Source of the DNA: Gemmatimonas sp.
Lineage (GTDB): Bacteria; Gemmatimonadota; Gemmatimonadetes; Gemmatimonadales; Gemmatimonadaceae
Direction: 5' to 3'
NCBI GenBank assembly: GCA_011390805.1
Contig: JAABRT010000001.1
Span: forward strand, 62,001-126,000
Length of the DNA stretch: 64,000 bases
Below, in pieces: positions 1 to 8,099 of the stretch (position 1 is its first letter; every line of letters begins with the position of its first letter). The position numbers and the translations under genes were made by a program. The notes below the pieces were generated by a model. It worked only from the letters and a program-made list of their open reading frames with translations, was not told the origin of the DNA and ran no database searches.

Positions 1-808
1 GTGATGGCACGCGTCGAAGCATCGCAGTGATGATCACCAGCGGTGGCAGCAGCAGTATCCAGTGCAGTGAGAATGCTTGTGCGAGTTCACTGAGCAGTGC
101 GGTTGCGGCTTCCGGCGCGGCAGCGACTGCACCGGATGCGCCGCCGGTGGCAACACGTGGCCCACCTGCACCGGAAACCGTGTAGGCAAGTGCCGCAATC
201 GCGAACGACGGAACCGCCGTTGGCAGCATACCACGTATATGCGCATACACATCAACTTCAGCCGCCACCGATGCAATAATCGTCGTATCCGAAAGTGGTG
301 ACATTTTGTCACCAAAGTAGGCTCCCGAAATCACGGCGCCGGCCACCATCGGCAATGAGACATCAAGCGCGGCAGCGGTACCCATCATGGCCACACCAAT
401 CGTGCCGGCCGACCCCCACGACGTGCCGGTAAACGAGGACATGATTGCGGACGCCACAAACGCCGTGATGGCCAGATGCGACGGATTGATCAGGCGTATG
501 CCCCACGACACGAGATACGGGATGGTGCCGGATAGCATCCAGCTGGCAATCAGCATACCGATGCCCAGCAGGATGAGCAGTGCGGGCAGCACACGCGCCA
601 CCTGTGCGCCAGCGGCAGATTGTACGTCGTGCCAGCTGTGGCCATAGCGCACTGCGACAATCGAGGCGCAGGCAGCGGCAAAGAGCATCGCCAGAAGAAT
701 CACTTCCCCGGAGAGTGCTGCGGCCAATGCACCCACGAGTAACGCGCCGGTCATGGCCATGATCGGCAGCAGCGCAACAGCGAGTGGCATCTGGCGTTCG
801 GCGCTCAT
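1..808 (-). CDS. nhaC: NhaC-family Na+/H+ antiporter (3' end cut by window edge)
   Basis: Translation of the minus strand from the ATG at 808 stays open to the window edge (about 269 residues visible, C-terminus missing). The protein is a chain of hydrophobic helices. It carries two stretches typical of NhaC/MleN-type antiporters: GTSWGSAGTIGVAMMG, and SGAYFGDKMSPLSDTT with the conserved GDKxSPLSDT core. Members of this family exchange Na+ for H+ or for organic acids or amino acids across the inner membrane; the substrate cannot be decided here. It is divergent from the MutS-like gene, with about 170 bp between the starts to hold both promoters. An 819-nt ORF in another frame of this region is a shadow. 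Confidence 0.85.
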   Translation of the reverse strand, partial: MSAERQMPLAVALLPIMAMTGALLVGALAAALSGEVILLAMLFAAACASIVAVRYGHSWHDVQSAAGAQVARVLPALLILLGIGMLIASWMLSGTIPYLVSWGIRLINPSHLAITAFVASAIMSSFTGTSWGSAGTIGVAMMGTAAALDVSLPMVAGAVISGAYFGDKMSPLSDTTIIASVAAEVDVYAHIRGMLPTAVPSFAIAALAYTVSGAGGPRVATGGASGAVAAAPEAATALLSELAQAFSLHWILLLPPLVIITAMLRRVPS

Positions 809-981
809 GGGCGAGTACGGGTGTGACCTGATCGCATGTGGCCAAACTCCGGCTTACCCGAACGGTGCGCAAGGCGGGAGCGTTGGTTGCGTATTGTTTG
901 GCGTCAGCACTATGCTTGCGCCATGCATCAACTACCCGCCGGGTTCCACGCGCGCACCATCCGTCTGTTCCCGCCCGCTGC

Positions 982-2742
982 ATGACACTGGCGACACTGT
1001 TGATCGGTGGTGCTCTGCTCACGGGCATTGTGTCAGCGTGGCTCGTCTTTCGCCAACGTAAGCGCGATCTGCTTGCCACGATCCGTACCAACTGGGGACA
1101 GGTACAACCTGTGCAGTTGCTTGATGACAGTTGGAGCGCAGAGGCATGGCGTACTGCCAACGCAGCCAACGCCGCCAACACGGCCAGCGCAGTGCACTCC
1201 GCGAACCCGGAACTCCCAATGAGCGCTGTGCACAGCTACGCACTTGATGAACGCACATGGAGCGATCTCGATCTTGATCGCGTGGTCGCAACGCTCGACC
1301 GGAGCTACAGCGCGATGGGAAGGCAACGGCTGTACCAGCGACTGCGCGAAGGCCGGGCATGGCGCGACACACCATGGCTGGAAGCCCTGACGCAGCACTG
1401 CACGAACAATCCACCGGTACGCGAATCGCTCGCATTAGTGTTGGCGCGCGCCGGTCGATCACTTGGGCCGGGTTTCTGGACGCTCACCATTCCCGGCGCA
1501 ATTGTGATACGCGCCTGGTACTGGTGCTTTCCGCTGCTGACGGTGGCGATGGTGACCAGCATTGCAGCCATCGCATTCTATCCACCGGCGATTCTGGCTG
1601 TCGCTATTCTCGCACTGGTCAACATGACGGTGCGTGCCATCGCCGGCTGGCAGGTGCCTGGATTGCTGGAGCCGCTCAGACAGCTCACGCCTCTGCTTTC
1701 AACTGCACGACGAGTTGCAGCAGTGCCCAACATACCACTGGTCGTTGTTGCTGGCGTGCACGAGAAGATCGAGCGCCTCCAGTCACTTGAGCGAATGGGT
1801 CAATGGGTGTCACGGGACCCACAGGCGTCGGGTGAACTGGTGTCCAGTTTGTGGGAGTATCTCAACATCGTTTTGCTGCTCGACGCGAACGCGTTGCTGA
1901 TTGCCGGCCGTGTACTTGATCGCTCGACAGAGACACTGCGCGGGCTGGCAGAGTGGGTGGGCGATGTTGATTGTGCGCTCACGGTTGCGTGTCTACGCGC
2001 GGAGCCGCGCAGCTGGACGCGTGTTGCCGAACGCGAGTCGAGCAGCAGCAGCATTCAGCAACTGTGGCATCCGCTCGTTGAACAACCGGTGGCCAATGAC
2101 GCCGAGTTTGAACCTGGGCGCGGGCTGATCCTCACCGGCGCCAACATGTCGGGCAAGAGCACCTACTTGCGGGCCACGGGTATCGCGATCGTGCTCGCGC
2201 ACTCGCTCGACACATGTCCCGCCGCAGCGTACCGCGGATGCGTCTGGCGCGTGCGCACCCTGATTGGCCGAAGCGACGATCTGGCCACCGGCACGAGTTA
2301 CTATTTCGCTGAAGCCAAACGCATTGTGGAGCTGTTGCACGATGTGAGCTCGCAACCACCAACCCTGTTTCTGCTCGACGAGCTGCTGCGCGGCACCAAT
2401 ACGGTTGAACGACTGGCCGCAGGAGAGGCAGTGCTGCGGGAGTTGCTTGCGCCCTCTGCATCGGAAGCATCAGCTTCCTCCTTGCACGCTGTACTTGTGG
2501 CAACGCACGATGGTGAGTTGGTTTCGCGACTGTCTGATTGCTACCGGGCTTGGCACTTCCGTGAATCCACCGACAACGGTACGCTTTCCTTTGATTTCCA
2601 GCGACGCAGCGGGCCGTCAGTCACTCGAACGGCGATTGCTCTGCTTGCCATGTCGGGTGCGCCGGACGGGGTTGTCTCCCGAGCCTATTCGCTGGCCGAA
2701 GCAACAGATCGTCTAACGCCGCCGCCGGACGTTCGGATGTAG
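982..2742 (+). CDS. Membrane-anchored MutS-like ATPase
   Basis: The C-terminal third is a clear MutS domain V ABC-type ATPase: Walker A GANMSGKST, then a Walker B region FLLDELLRGTNTVER and the histidine switch VATHDGE. The N-terminal half carries a first hydrophobic helix (about residues 1-22) and a paired hydrophobic block around residues 175-220. The usual mismatch-recognition domains I and II are absent. At about 586 residues it matches the shorter MutS-related membrane proteins found in several phyla, not MutS or MutS2. The ATG at 982 is preferred because residues read from the upstream GTG at 838 are Arg-rich and unlike a real N-terminus. Neither start has a convincing ribosome binding site. 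The function in the cell is unknown. Confidence 0.8.
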   Translation: MTLATLLIGGALLTGIVSAWLVFRQRKRDLLATIRTNWGQVQPVQLLDDSWSAEAWRTANAANAANTASAVHSANPELPMSAVHSYALDERTWSDLDLDRVVATLDRSYSAMGRQRLYQRLREGRAWRDTPWLEALTQHCTNNPPVRESLALVLARAGRSLGPGFWTLTIPGAIVIRAWYWCFPLLTVAMVTSIAAIAFYPPAILAVAILALVNMTVRAIAGWQVPGLLEPLRQLTPLLSTARRVAAVPNIPLVVVAGVHEKIERLQSLERMGQWVSRDPQASGELVSSLWEYLNIVLLLDANALLIAGRVLDRSTETLRGLAEWVGDVDCALTVACLRAEPRSWTRVAERESSSSSIQQLWHPLVEQPVANDAEFEPGRGLILTGANMSGKSTYLRATGIAIVLAHSLDTCPAAAYRGCVWRVRTLIGRSDDLATGTSYYFAEAKRIVELLHDVSSQPPTLFLLDELLRGTNTVERLAAGEAVLRELLAPSASEASASSLHAVLVATHDGELVSRLSDCYRAWHFRESTDNGTLSFDFQRRSGPSVTRTAIALLAMSGAPDGVVSRAYSLAEATDRLTPPPDVRM

Positions 2743-2762
2743 CCCCCACTCACCCCCACGCC

Positions 2763-4064
2763 ATGAACCTCGCCCCGATCGCCGATCTTGCCGTGGCAGC
2801 CCTGGCCGGTCTGGCGGTGGGTGTAGAGCGCGAATGGTCGGGGCACACGCGCGGACCCGACGCGCGCTTCGCCGGCGTGCGCACCTTTTTTCTGCTGGGC
2901 GGACTGGGTGGTATCGCAGGAAAGTTTCTTGCAGGCGGCGATACCGGAGTAGCGGTGGCACTGATATCGGGCGCCGCTGCACTCGTCGTAGCCGCGTACG
3001 TGCTCGCGGTGCGCCGCCCCGACTCCACACCCGATGGCACCACCGAGACGGCTGCACTGGTGGTGCTTGCACTCGGCGTACTCGCAGGGCTTGGCAACAG
3101 CGCGCTCGTGAGCGGCATTACGGCGCTGGTTGTTTTTGCACTCGCCGAAAAATCCCGCGTCCAACGTTGGCTCACACGCGTTGATGAACAGGAGATGCGC
3201 GCGGCGTTGCTCTTTGCCGTGCTCGCGCTGGTCGTACTGCCGCTGCTGCCCGATGGGCAGTACGGCCCGTACAACAGCATACGTCCGCGCGAGCTGTGGA
3301 TTGTGGTGCTGCTCTTCTCAGGGCTGAACTTTGCGGGCTACGTGGCGCGACAGGTCGTTGGCACAGAACGCGGTTACGGTGTCACCGGCCTGCTCGGCGG
3401 ACTCGTGTCCAGTACAGCGGTCACGTTGCATTTCAGTCGCAAAAGCAAAACCGAACCACAGTTCGGCCAATCACTGGGGCTCGGCGTGGTTGCGGCATGC
3501 ACCGTACTGGTGCCGCGGGTAATCATCGTCTCCACATTGCTCGAACCCGCAGTCGGTGCTCGTGTGATCCTGTTTCTGGCACCACCGTTTGTCGTGGGCG
3601 CGGGATTTGTGGCGTTCGTGTTGTGGCGCGCACGACGGCAATCGGATGACTTGTCAGTCAGCGGCGAACACGAAGCCTCTCCTTCCGACGTCGGACAGAA
3701 TCCGCTGGGCTTGCGCCAGGCCATTCAAATGGCGCTGGCGTTTCAGGTGGTACTGCTGGCTCTCGCCTGGGTGCAGAGCACGATCGGCACGCCGGGCGTG
3801 CTCATGACCGCCGCCGTACTGGGGCTCACCGATGTTGATGCGCTCACGCTTTCCATGAGCCGCCTGGGCGCCGATGCAGACCTGCAACGGCTCGCGGCAA
3901 TGGCAATTGCGGTAGGCGTGCTGTCCAATACACTGCTCAAACTCACGCTCACGCTGGTACTCGGCTCGCGTGCCTTTCAAGGCCGGGCAAGCCTCGGTTT
4001 GCTGGCGCTCGCACTGGCCAGCGGCGTTGGGTTGGCGCTCGGTGCATGGCTTGTCGGGCGCTAG
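2763..4064 (+). CDS. MgtC/SapB N-domain plus DUF4010 membrane protein
   Basis: A 433-residue polytopic membrane protein. The first ~140 residues follow the MgtC/SapB pattern (GLAVGVEREW, then RTFFLLGGLGG) and the remainder, about twelve hydrophobic segments in total, fits DUF4010. The middle contains GYGVTGLLGGLVSSTAVTLH, and the C-terminal part contains GLTDVDALTLSMSRLG, both usual in DUF4010 proteins. The role of this family is not established; transport or membrane homeostasis is usually assumed. It starts 20 bp after the MutS-like gene, so co-transcription is likely. Confidence 0.8.
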   Translation: MNLAPIADLAVAALAGLAVGVEREWSGHTRGPDARFAGVRTFFLLGGLGGIAGKFLAGGDTGVAVALISGAAALVVAAYVLAVRRPDSTPDGTTETAALVVLALGVLAGLGNSALVSGITALVVFALAEKSRVQRWLTRVDEQEMRAALLFAVLALVVLPLLPDGQYGPYNSIRPRELWIVVLLFSGLNFAGYVARQVVGTERGYGVTGLLGGLVSSTAVTLHFSRKSKTEPQFGQSLGLGVVAACTVLVPRVIIVSTLLEPAVGARVILFLAPPFVVGAGFVAFVLWRARRQSDDLSVSGEHEASPSDVGQNPLGLRQAIQMALAFQVVLLALAWVQSTIGTPGVLMTAAVLGLTDVDALTLSMSRLGADADLQRLAAMAIAVGVLSNTLLKLTLTLVLGSRAFQGRASLGLLALALASGVGLALGAWLVGR

Positions 4065-4082
4065 CGCATCATCTTGCTCTAC

Positions 4083-4161
4083 ATGACCGCAACCACGTCT
4101 TCAACGCACACCAGCTGCTCTGCGCCATGGGCGCGATGAGAGCGTCATGAGAGCGTCATGA
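4083..4161 (+). promoter_or_regulatory. Chain of coupled leader mini-ORFs upstream of mlaE
   Basis: Seen directly: an 18-codon ORF (MTATTSSTHTSCSAPWAR, 4083-4139) ends in TGA that overlaps an ATG as ATGA at 4136-4139. From there ATG AGA GCG TCA TGA (4136-4150) encodes MRAS. Its stop overlaps the next ATG, which starts an identical MRAS mini-ORF (4147-4161), and that stop overlaps the mlaE ATG at 4158. The two MRAS ORFs are exact 11-bp tandem copies (4136-4146 and 4147-4157). The arrangement suggests translational coupling or copy-number-tunable initiation. That function is inference; no expression evidence exists. Confidence 0.5.
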
Positions 4162-4961
4162 GTTCGCCCTCCGCGCTATTGCCGCTGGCGCGACTCGGTG
4201 CGTGGGTACGTGCCGCGCTTGAAGCAATCGGGCGTGCGGCGCGATTTGTGCGCGAGACAGCGCGCGCAGTACCTGACACTGCGACCTGGTGGCCACACGC
4301 CTCAATGCACGCACGTGTGCTTGGTGTCGACTCAATCCCGATCGGTATTTTTATCGCACTGTTCACCGGTATCGTACTGGCTATGCTGGCCGACTATTCG
4401 GTGGGCGATCTGGTGCCACCGTACTTTGTGGGCACGCTCGTGCAGAAGACGATCACGATGGAGCTGGCACCGGTGCTCACCGGTCTCGCGCTGGCTGGCA
4501 GGGTAGGCGCGAATATCGCGGCCGAAATCGGGACGATGAAGGTCACCGAACAGGTAGACGCTCTGGAAACGCTGGCGTACGACCCGTACGCCTATCTGGT
4601 GGTGCCGCGTGTGCTGGCTGGCACGCTCATGTTCCCCGTGGTCGTTGGCGCCGCTATGGTCGTTGGCGTGATGTCCGGCTGGCTGGCGGCGTATTTTCTT
4701 GTGGACGTGAGTACTGTGCAGTTCTTCAAGGGAGTGCGTCTGTTCTTTACCGAGTTTGATGTGCGCTACGGACTGGTGAAGTCGGCCAGCTTCGGCACGG
4801 CGGTGTCACTCATCGGCTGTTACGCGGGTCTCAATGCGCGCGGTGGCGCGCAGGGTGTGGGTGGTGCTGCCACGCGCGCAGTCGTCATTTCCGCCGTGAT
4901 GATTCTTGTCCTCGATGCATTCTGGGCGTTGGTCTGGCTGACCGGGAGAACACTCCAGTGA
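4158..4961 (+). CDS. mlaE: MlaE-type lipid ABC transporter permease
   Basis: A 267-residue inner-membrane permease of the MlaE/YrbE family. The signature stretch from ELAPVLTGLALAGR onward, followed by GANIAAEIGTM and VTEQVDALETLAYDP, is diagnostic. Members work with an MCE substrate-binding subunit (MlaD) and a separate ATPase (MlaF) to move phospholipids between outer and inner membranes. MlaD follows immediately, overlapping by four bases (GTGA, 4958-4961), but no ATPase gene adjoins. Initiation is probably coupled to the tiny upstream ORFs that overlap its start codon. Confidence 0.9.
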   Translation: MSSPSALLPLARLGAWVRAALEAIGRAARFVRETARAVPDTATWWPHASMHARVLGVDSIPIGIFIALFTGIVLAMLADYSVGDLVPPYFVGTLVQKTITMELAPVLTGLALAGRVGANIAAEIGTMKVTEQVDALETLAYDPYAYLVVPRVLAGTLMFPVVVGAAMVVGVMSGWLAAYFLVDVSTVQFFKGVRLFFTEFDVRYGLVKSASFGTAVSLIGCYAGLNARGGAQGVGGAATRAVVISAVMILVLDAFWALVWLTGRTLQ

Positions 4962-5971
4962 CTGGCAAACAACGCGTAAACGATGCGGTCGTCGGTCTGG
5001 CGGTGCTCACTGTCACGATCGTGGTGATCGCTGCTGTGCTCTGGCTCAACCAGTCGTCCATTGGTGACGACTCCAATAAGCTGTACACACGCATTCGAGA
5101 TGTCGGAGGCGTGGGCGTCGGCAATCAGGTGGTCATTCGCGGTGTGAAGAGCGGGCGTGTTGATCAGATCGCACTGGGGGATTCCGGATGGGTGGTCGTG
5201 CGGCTGGCGCTCGAAGAGAACGCGCCCATTCCCAGCGATCCGGTGGTGCTCTTTGCGTCATCGAGTCTGTTTGGTGAATGGCAGGTCACCGTGCTGTCCG
5301 CTGAGGGATTGCCCAGCGACCGGGAACTGCGCGCCGCAGTTGACGACGCCCGTGGAGCTGGCGATACGCTGCCCGGCGCTCTGCTCCCCGACATTGCCCA
5401 GCTCACCGCGGTGGCCGGCCGCATTGCCGGAGACGTGGCTGAAGTGGCCGACCGGTTCGGTGTCGCGTTTGACGACGACGCGGCCATGGAAATGCGCAGC
5501 ACCATTCGCAGCCTGGCCGATCTCTCGAGCGAGTTGCAGACCACTGTGAGCAAGCAATCGCGCAATCTTGATGTGGTAGGTGCCGAGGTACAGCGGGGCA
5601 TCAAGGACCTGTCGCAGGCCGCTTCACTCATTGACAGCGTTGCCCGTCGTGTAGACGCGAGCACCGGCAGCGGCGAGATCGGTATGATCGTATCAACCGT
5701 ACAAGCAGCGTCGCAGGAACTGCTGGCCGCGGCGGGACAGCTTCGCGTGCTGTCGGTTGATGTGGGACGTACGCAGGTACAGCTTGAGCGGGCAGTGGCC
5801 AACGCCGATTCGGTATTTGCCAAAATGAATCGTGGTGACGGTACATTGGGGTTGCTCGTCAATAACAAATCGCTCTATCAGAACAGCGATTCCGCTGTAG
5901 TGGAGCTGCGCGCGCTGTTGGCCGATATTCGTGCGAATCCCCGGCGGTATTTCAATCTTCGCGTCTTTTAA
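4958..5971 (+). CDS. mlaD: MlaD-family MCE protein
   Basis: A 337-residue protein with one N-terminal membrane helix (about residues 11-30). A single MCE domain follows (about 35-115), with GVGVGNQVVIRGVKSGRVDQI as the core; a long, largely helical C-terminal region ends the protein. This is the layout of the periplasmic lipid-binding subunit of MlaE-type transporters. It starts with GTG inside the stop of mlaE, so the two are translationally coupled. The helical tail (residues ~130-300) is rich in Ala, Leu, Val and Ser and may form a coiled-coil tube or bundle, as in longer MCE proteins; that is inference. Confidence 0.88.
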   Translation: MTGKQRVNDAVVGLAVLTVTIVVIAAVLWLNQSSIGDDSNKLYTRIRDVGGVGVGNQVVIRGVKSGRVDQIALGDSGWVVVRLALEENAPIPSDPVVLFASSSLFGEWQVTVLSAEGLPSDRELRAAVDDARGAGDTLPGALLPDIAQLTAVAGRIAGDVAEVADRFGVAFDDDAAMEMRSTIRSLADLSSELQTTVSKQSRNLDVVGAEVQRGIKDLSQAASLIDSVARRVDASTGSGEIGMIVSTVQAASQELLAAAGQLRVLSVDVGRTQVQLERAVANADSVFAKMNRGDGTLGLLVNNKSLYQNSDSAVVELRALLADIRANPRRYFNLRVF

Positions 5972-5994
5972 TCTGTGTTCCCCATAAACACCGT

Positions 5995-6351
5995 ATGAAC
6001 ACCATTGGTCGTTTGCTTGCCAACGCCGCCGCGCTTTGGGTGGCCTCGTATCTCATTGTCGGCATTGACTACGTGGGCGAATGGCCCGGCATTCTTGGCG
6101 TTGCCTTGGTGTTCGGCGTGGTGAATGCGTTCATCAAGCCGGTGCTCACCGTGCTGTCGCTGCCGATTCAGGTGCTCACGCTCGGATTGTTCACCTTTGT
6201 CATTAACGCTCTGCTGCTCATGCTCACCGGATGGCTGGCCAGCTCTGTCGGTATCAACTTTACCGTAACAGGCTTCTGGTCAGCGCTGCTGGGCGCACTG
6301 GTTGTCAGTATTGTGAGCGGATTGCTGAGCGTTTTTCTGACGGACGAGTAG
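5995..6351 (+). CDS. Phage-holin-4-like small membrane protein (YvlD type)
   Basis: A 118-residue protein with four hydrophobic helices and the pattern VNAFIKPVLTVLSLPIQVLTLG, shared by the family often named phage holin family 4 superfamily IV or YvlD. These are chromosomal membrane proteins of unknown role; the holin label does not imply a phage. It sits 23 bp after mlaD on the same strand and ends 9 bp before the convergent exonuclease gene. Confidence 0.8.
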   Translation: MNTIGRLLANAAALWVASYLIVGIDYVGEWPGILGVALVFGVVNAFIKPVLTVLSLPIQVLTLGLFTFVINALLLMLTGWLASSVGINFTVTGFWSALLGALVVSIVSGLLSVFLTDE

Positions 6352-6360
6352 ACAGAGCCT

Positions 6361-7245
6361 TCACGCCCAGCGGCGCATGAGATCCACTTTCTCAATGCTG
6401 GCCGTTCCGCGCCCGTTTACATACACCGCTGATTTCAACCACTCCTGCTCATCAGGGAGCTGGCTTTCCGGGATCTCCTTGCACCACGTCTTGGATGGCA
6501 CGCCGTCGTTGCCACTCCAGCGGTAGCCGCGTTCGCGCAGTGCGTCTTTGGTATCAAACGGACTGTTCACCGCGCACACGCGCACACGTGGTGTCCGGCA
6601 CGATTCCAGCAAACGCATGAGAGGAATCACACCTTCGGCAGTAGGCTTCGCCAGTAACGCCAGCGTGGCCTGACAATCATCTGCCGCGCGATGTCCGTCA
6701 AAGAACGCGCCGAGATGTTTGTAGACAAGAAACTCGAGCGAATGTGAGCCGATGCCGAGTGCACGCCAGTCGATGTCACGCTGTGTGCACCCCCAGTGCA
6801 CGTTGCGGAAGGCAGGAAAACGCCGCTCGATAAACGGCCGGTCGAAGCCGGCGTTATGCGCCAGAACAATGCCCACTCCCGAGAGCAACTCAAGCACACG
6901 CGCGTCATCAATGCGTTGCCCACGCACCATGTCGTCGGTTATGCCGGTGAGCTGCACAATCTCGGCGGGAAGCGGCCGCCCCGGATCTTCGAGCAGGGAT
7001 TCGGACGCCAGCACTTCGATGGGCTGACCGGTAAGCGCATCGTAGGAAAAGCGTACGATGCCGAGTTCAATGATTGCGTCGGTCGCTCGGTCAACGCCGG
7101 TGGTTTCCACATCCACGACCAGCGCATGCCGAACCTGATGATCACCTGACGACGCCACAAACCGCTGAGCCGGACGTAGCCGTCGCAATACGCGGTAGTC
7201 CGGATGTGCGTCGAGCTGTGCGGCCTGAGTATCGGGATCGGTCAT
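6361..7245 (-). CDS. DEDDh 3'-5' exonuclease (DNA polymerase III epsilon-like)
   Basis: A 294-residue protein with the three exonuclease motifs in order: VVDVETTG (ExoI, about residue 45-52), LAHNAGFDRPF (ExoII) and HRAADDC (ExoIII, with the catalytic His). The C-terminal ~75 residues form a small additional domain (RERGYRWSG, then KTWCKEI) often found in stand-alone epsilon-like exonucleases. It probably trims 3' DNA ends in repair rather than serving the replicase. The start ATG overlaps the TAA stop of the preceding ORF by one base (TAATG), so the two are coupled. It is the last gene of the minus-strand recCBD run. Confidence 0.88.
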   Translation of the reverse strand: MTDPDTQAAQLDAHPDYRVLRRLRPAQRFVASSGDHQVRHALVVDVETTGVDRATDAIIELGIVRFSYDALTGQPIEVLASESLLEDPGRPLPAEIVQLTGITDDMVRGQRIDDARVLELLSGVGIVLAHNAGFDRPFIERRFPAFRNVHWGCTQRDIDWRALGIGSHSLEFLVYKHLGAFFDGHRAADDCQATLALLAKPTAEGVIPLMRLLESCRTPRVRVCAVNSPFDTKDALRERGYRWSGNDGVPSKTWCKEIPESQLPDEQEWLKSAVYVNGRGTASIEKVDLMRRWA

Positions 7246-7931
7246 TACATCAAGATACCGAACGGATCATCATCCGCAGTAAGCACAATGCGCGGAACAC
7301 CGAGCAGCGTCGCTTCACCGTCACGCAGCGCCCGTTCCCACGCGTTGGGGTCGTCAATCATCGCACGTGTCATGTCCGTCATGCCGATGTCACGCAGGAA
7401 CGAGACTTCAATGGCCAATCGCACATTCGACCAGGTGTCCGAAAGTGTGCGGTACAGTGGAGAGTCCTGATGCAGCAGCGACTGCTCACCACTCTGTCCT
7501 TGACTCTGCTCATCGCTGCGTTCGGTCCACTCCTGCATCTCAAGCTCCATGCGTCGTTCGAGCTCTTCGCAGCAATCACCAAGAATCGGATCATCGGCGA
7601 TTTCGGCCAACAGTGACAGCAGCAGCCATCGTTCATCCCGCGAAAAGCGTGGCTCTGCCACACCCGATTTACTTGAACCGCCGGCAGCGGTGGCGGCAGT
7701 GGCAGCGGTGGCAGCGGTAGCGCCAGTGGCGTCGGCGAGAAATGCGGCGGACGCCTGAAAGACTTCCGGCGAATCGACTATTGCGTCAACCCACCGATCC
7801 AGTGCGGCTTCGGCGTGTTCCGTGCCGCGCGCGCGGAGCAGGTTTGTGAGTTGAAGCAGCGGCGGCTCAGCGCCGGCGGCCTTGCGCGGGCGCGTTCGGT
7901 TGCCGGTCGGTCGTGACGCACGGCGTGACAT
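7245..7931 (-). CDS. Conserved-looking protein of unknown function
   Basis: A 228-residue soluble protein that I do not recognise. Visible features: a basic N-terminus rich in Arg, an internal run of Ala-Thr-Ala triplets (about residues 68-85) encoded by near-perfect 9-bp repeats, and an acidic, Glu-rich helical segment (CCEELERRMELEMQEWTE). The C-terminus ends in DDDPFGILM. It is coupled by a TAATG overlap to the downstream exonuclease and lies 168 bp after recD on the same strand. A role in DNA metabolism is suggested by position only. Confidence 0.6.
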   Translation of the reverse strand: MSRRASRPTGNRTRPRKAAGAEPPLLQLTNLLRARGTEHAEAALDRWVDAIVDSPEVFQASAAFLADATGATAATAATAATAAGGSSKSGVAEPRFSRDERWLLLSLLAEIADDPILGDCCEELERRMELEMQEWTERSDEQSQGQSGEQSLLHQDSPLYRTLSDTWSNVRLAIEVSFLRDIGMTDMTRAMIDDPNAWERALRDGEATLLGVPRIVLTADDDPFGILM

Positions 7932-8099
7932 GAGAGAACCCCTGATGAATTGGCTTCATTGCCCGTGCAACATTCGGCGAAGTATCAGGGAAAATGGCAG
8001 TCTGCCGCCGCGGTTGCGAATCGCGTGCGGGAAAGGCGCGTCACACGACTGTCATCACACCGCAGCGAAGCGCCGCCGGATGGCCGCTTGCGGGCCGCT

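Noticed and set aside
363-1181. 272-codon minus-strand ORF over the start of the NhaC gene
   Set aside because: Cys/His/Arg-rich translation with no family resemblance; the NhaC reading in another frame of the same strand has clear motifs.
5995-6351. Holin-like gene considered as a phage remnant
   Set aside because: The YvlD/holin-4 family is chromosomal; no other phage gene is near.
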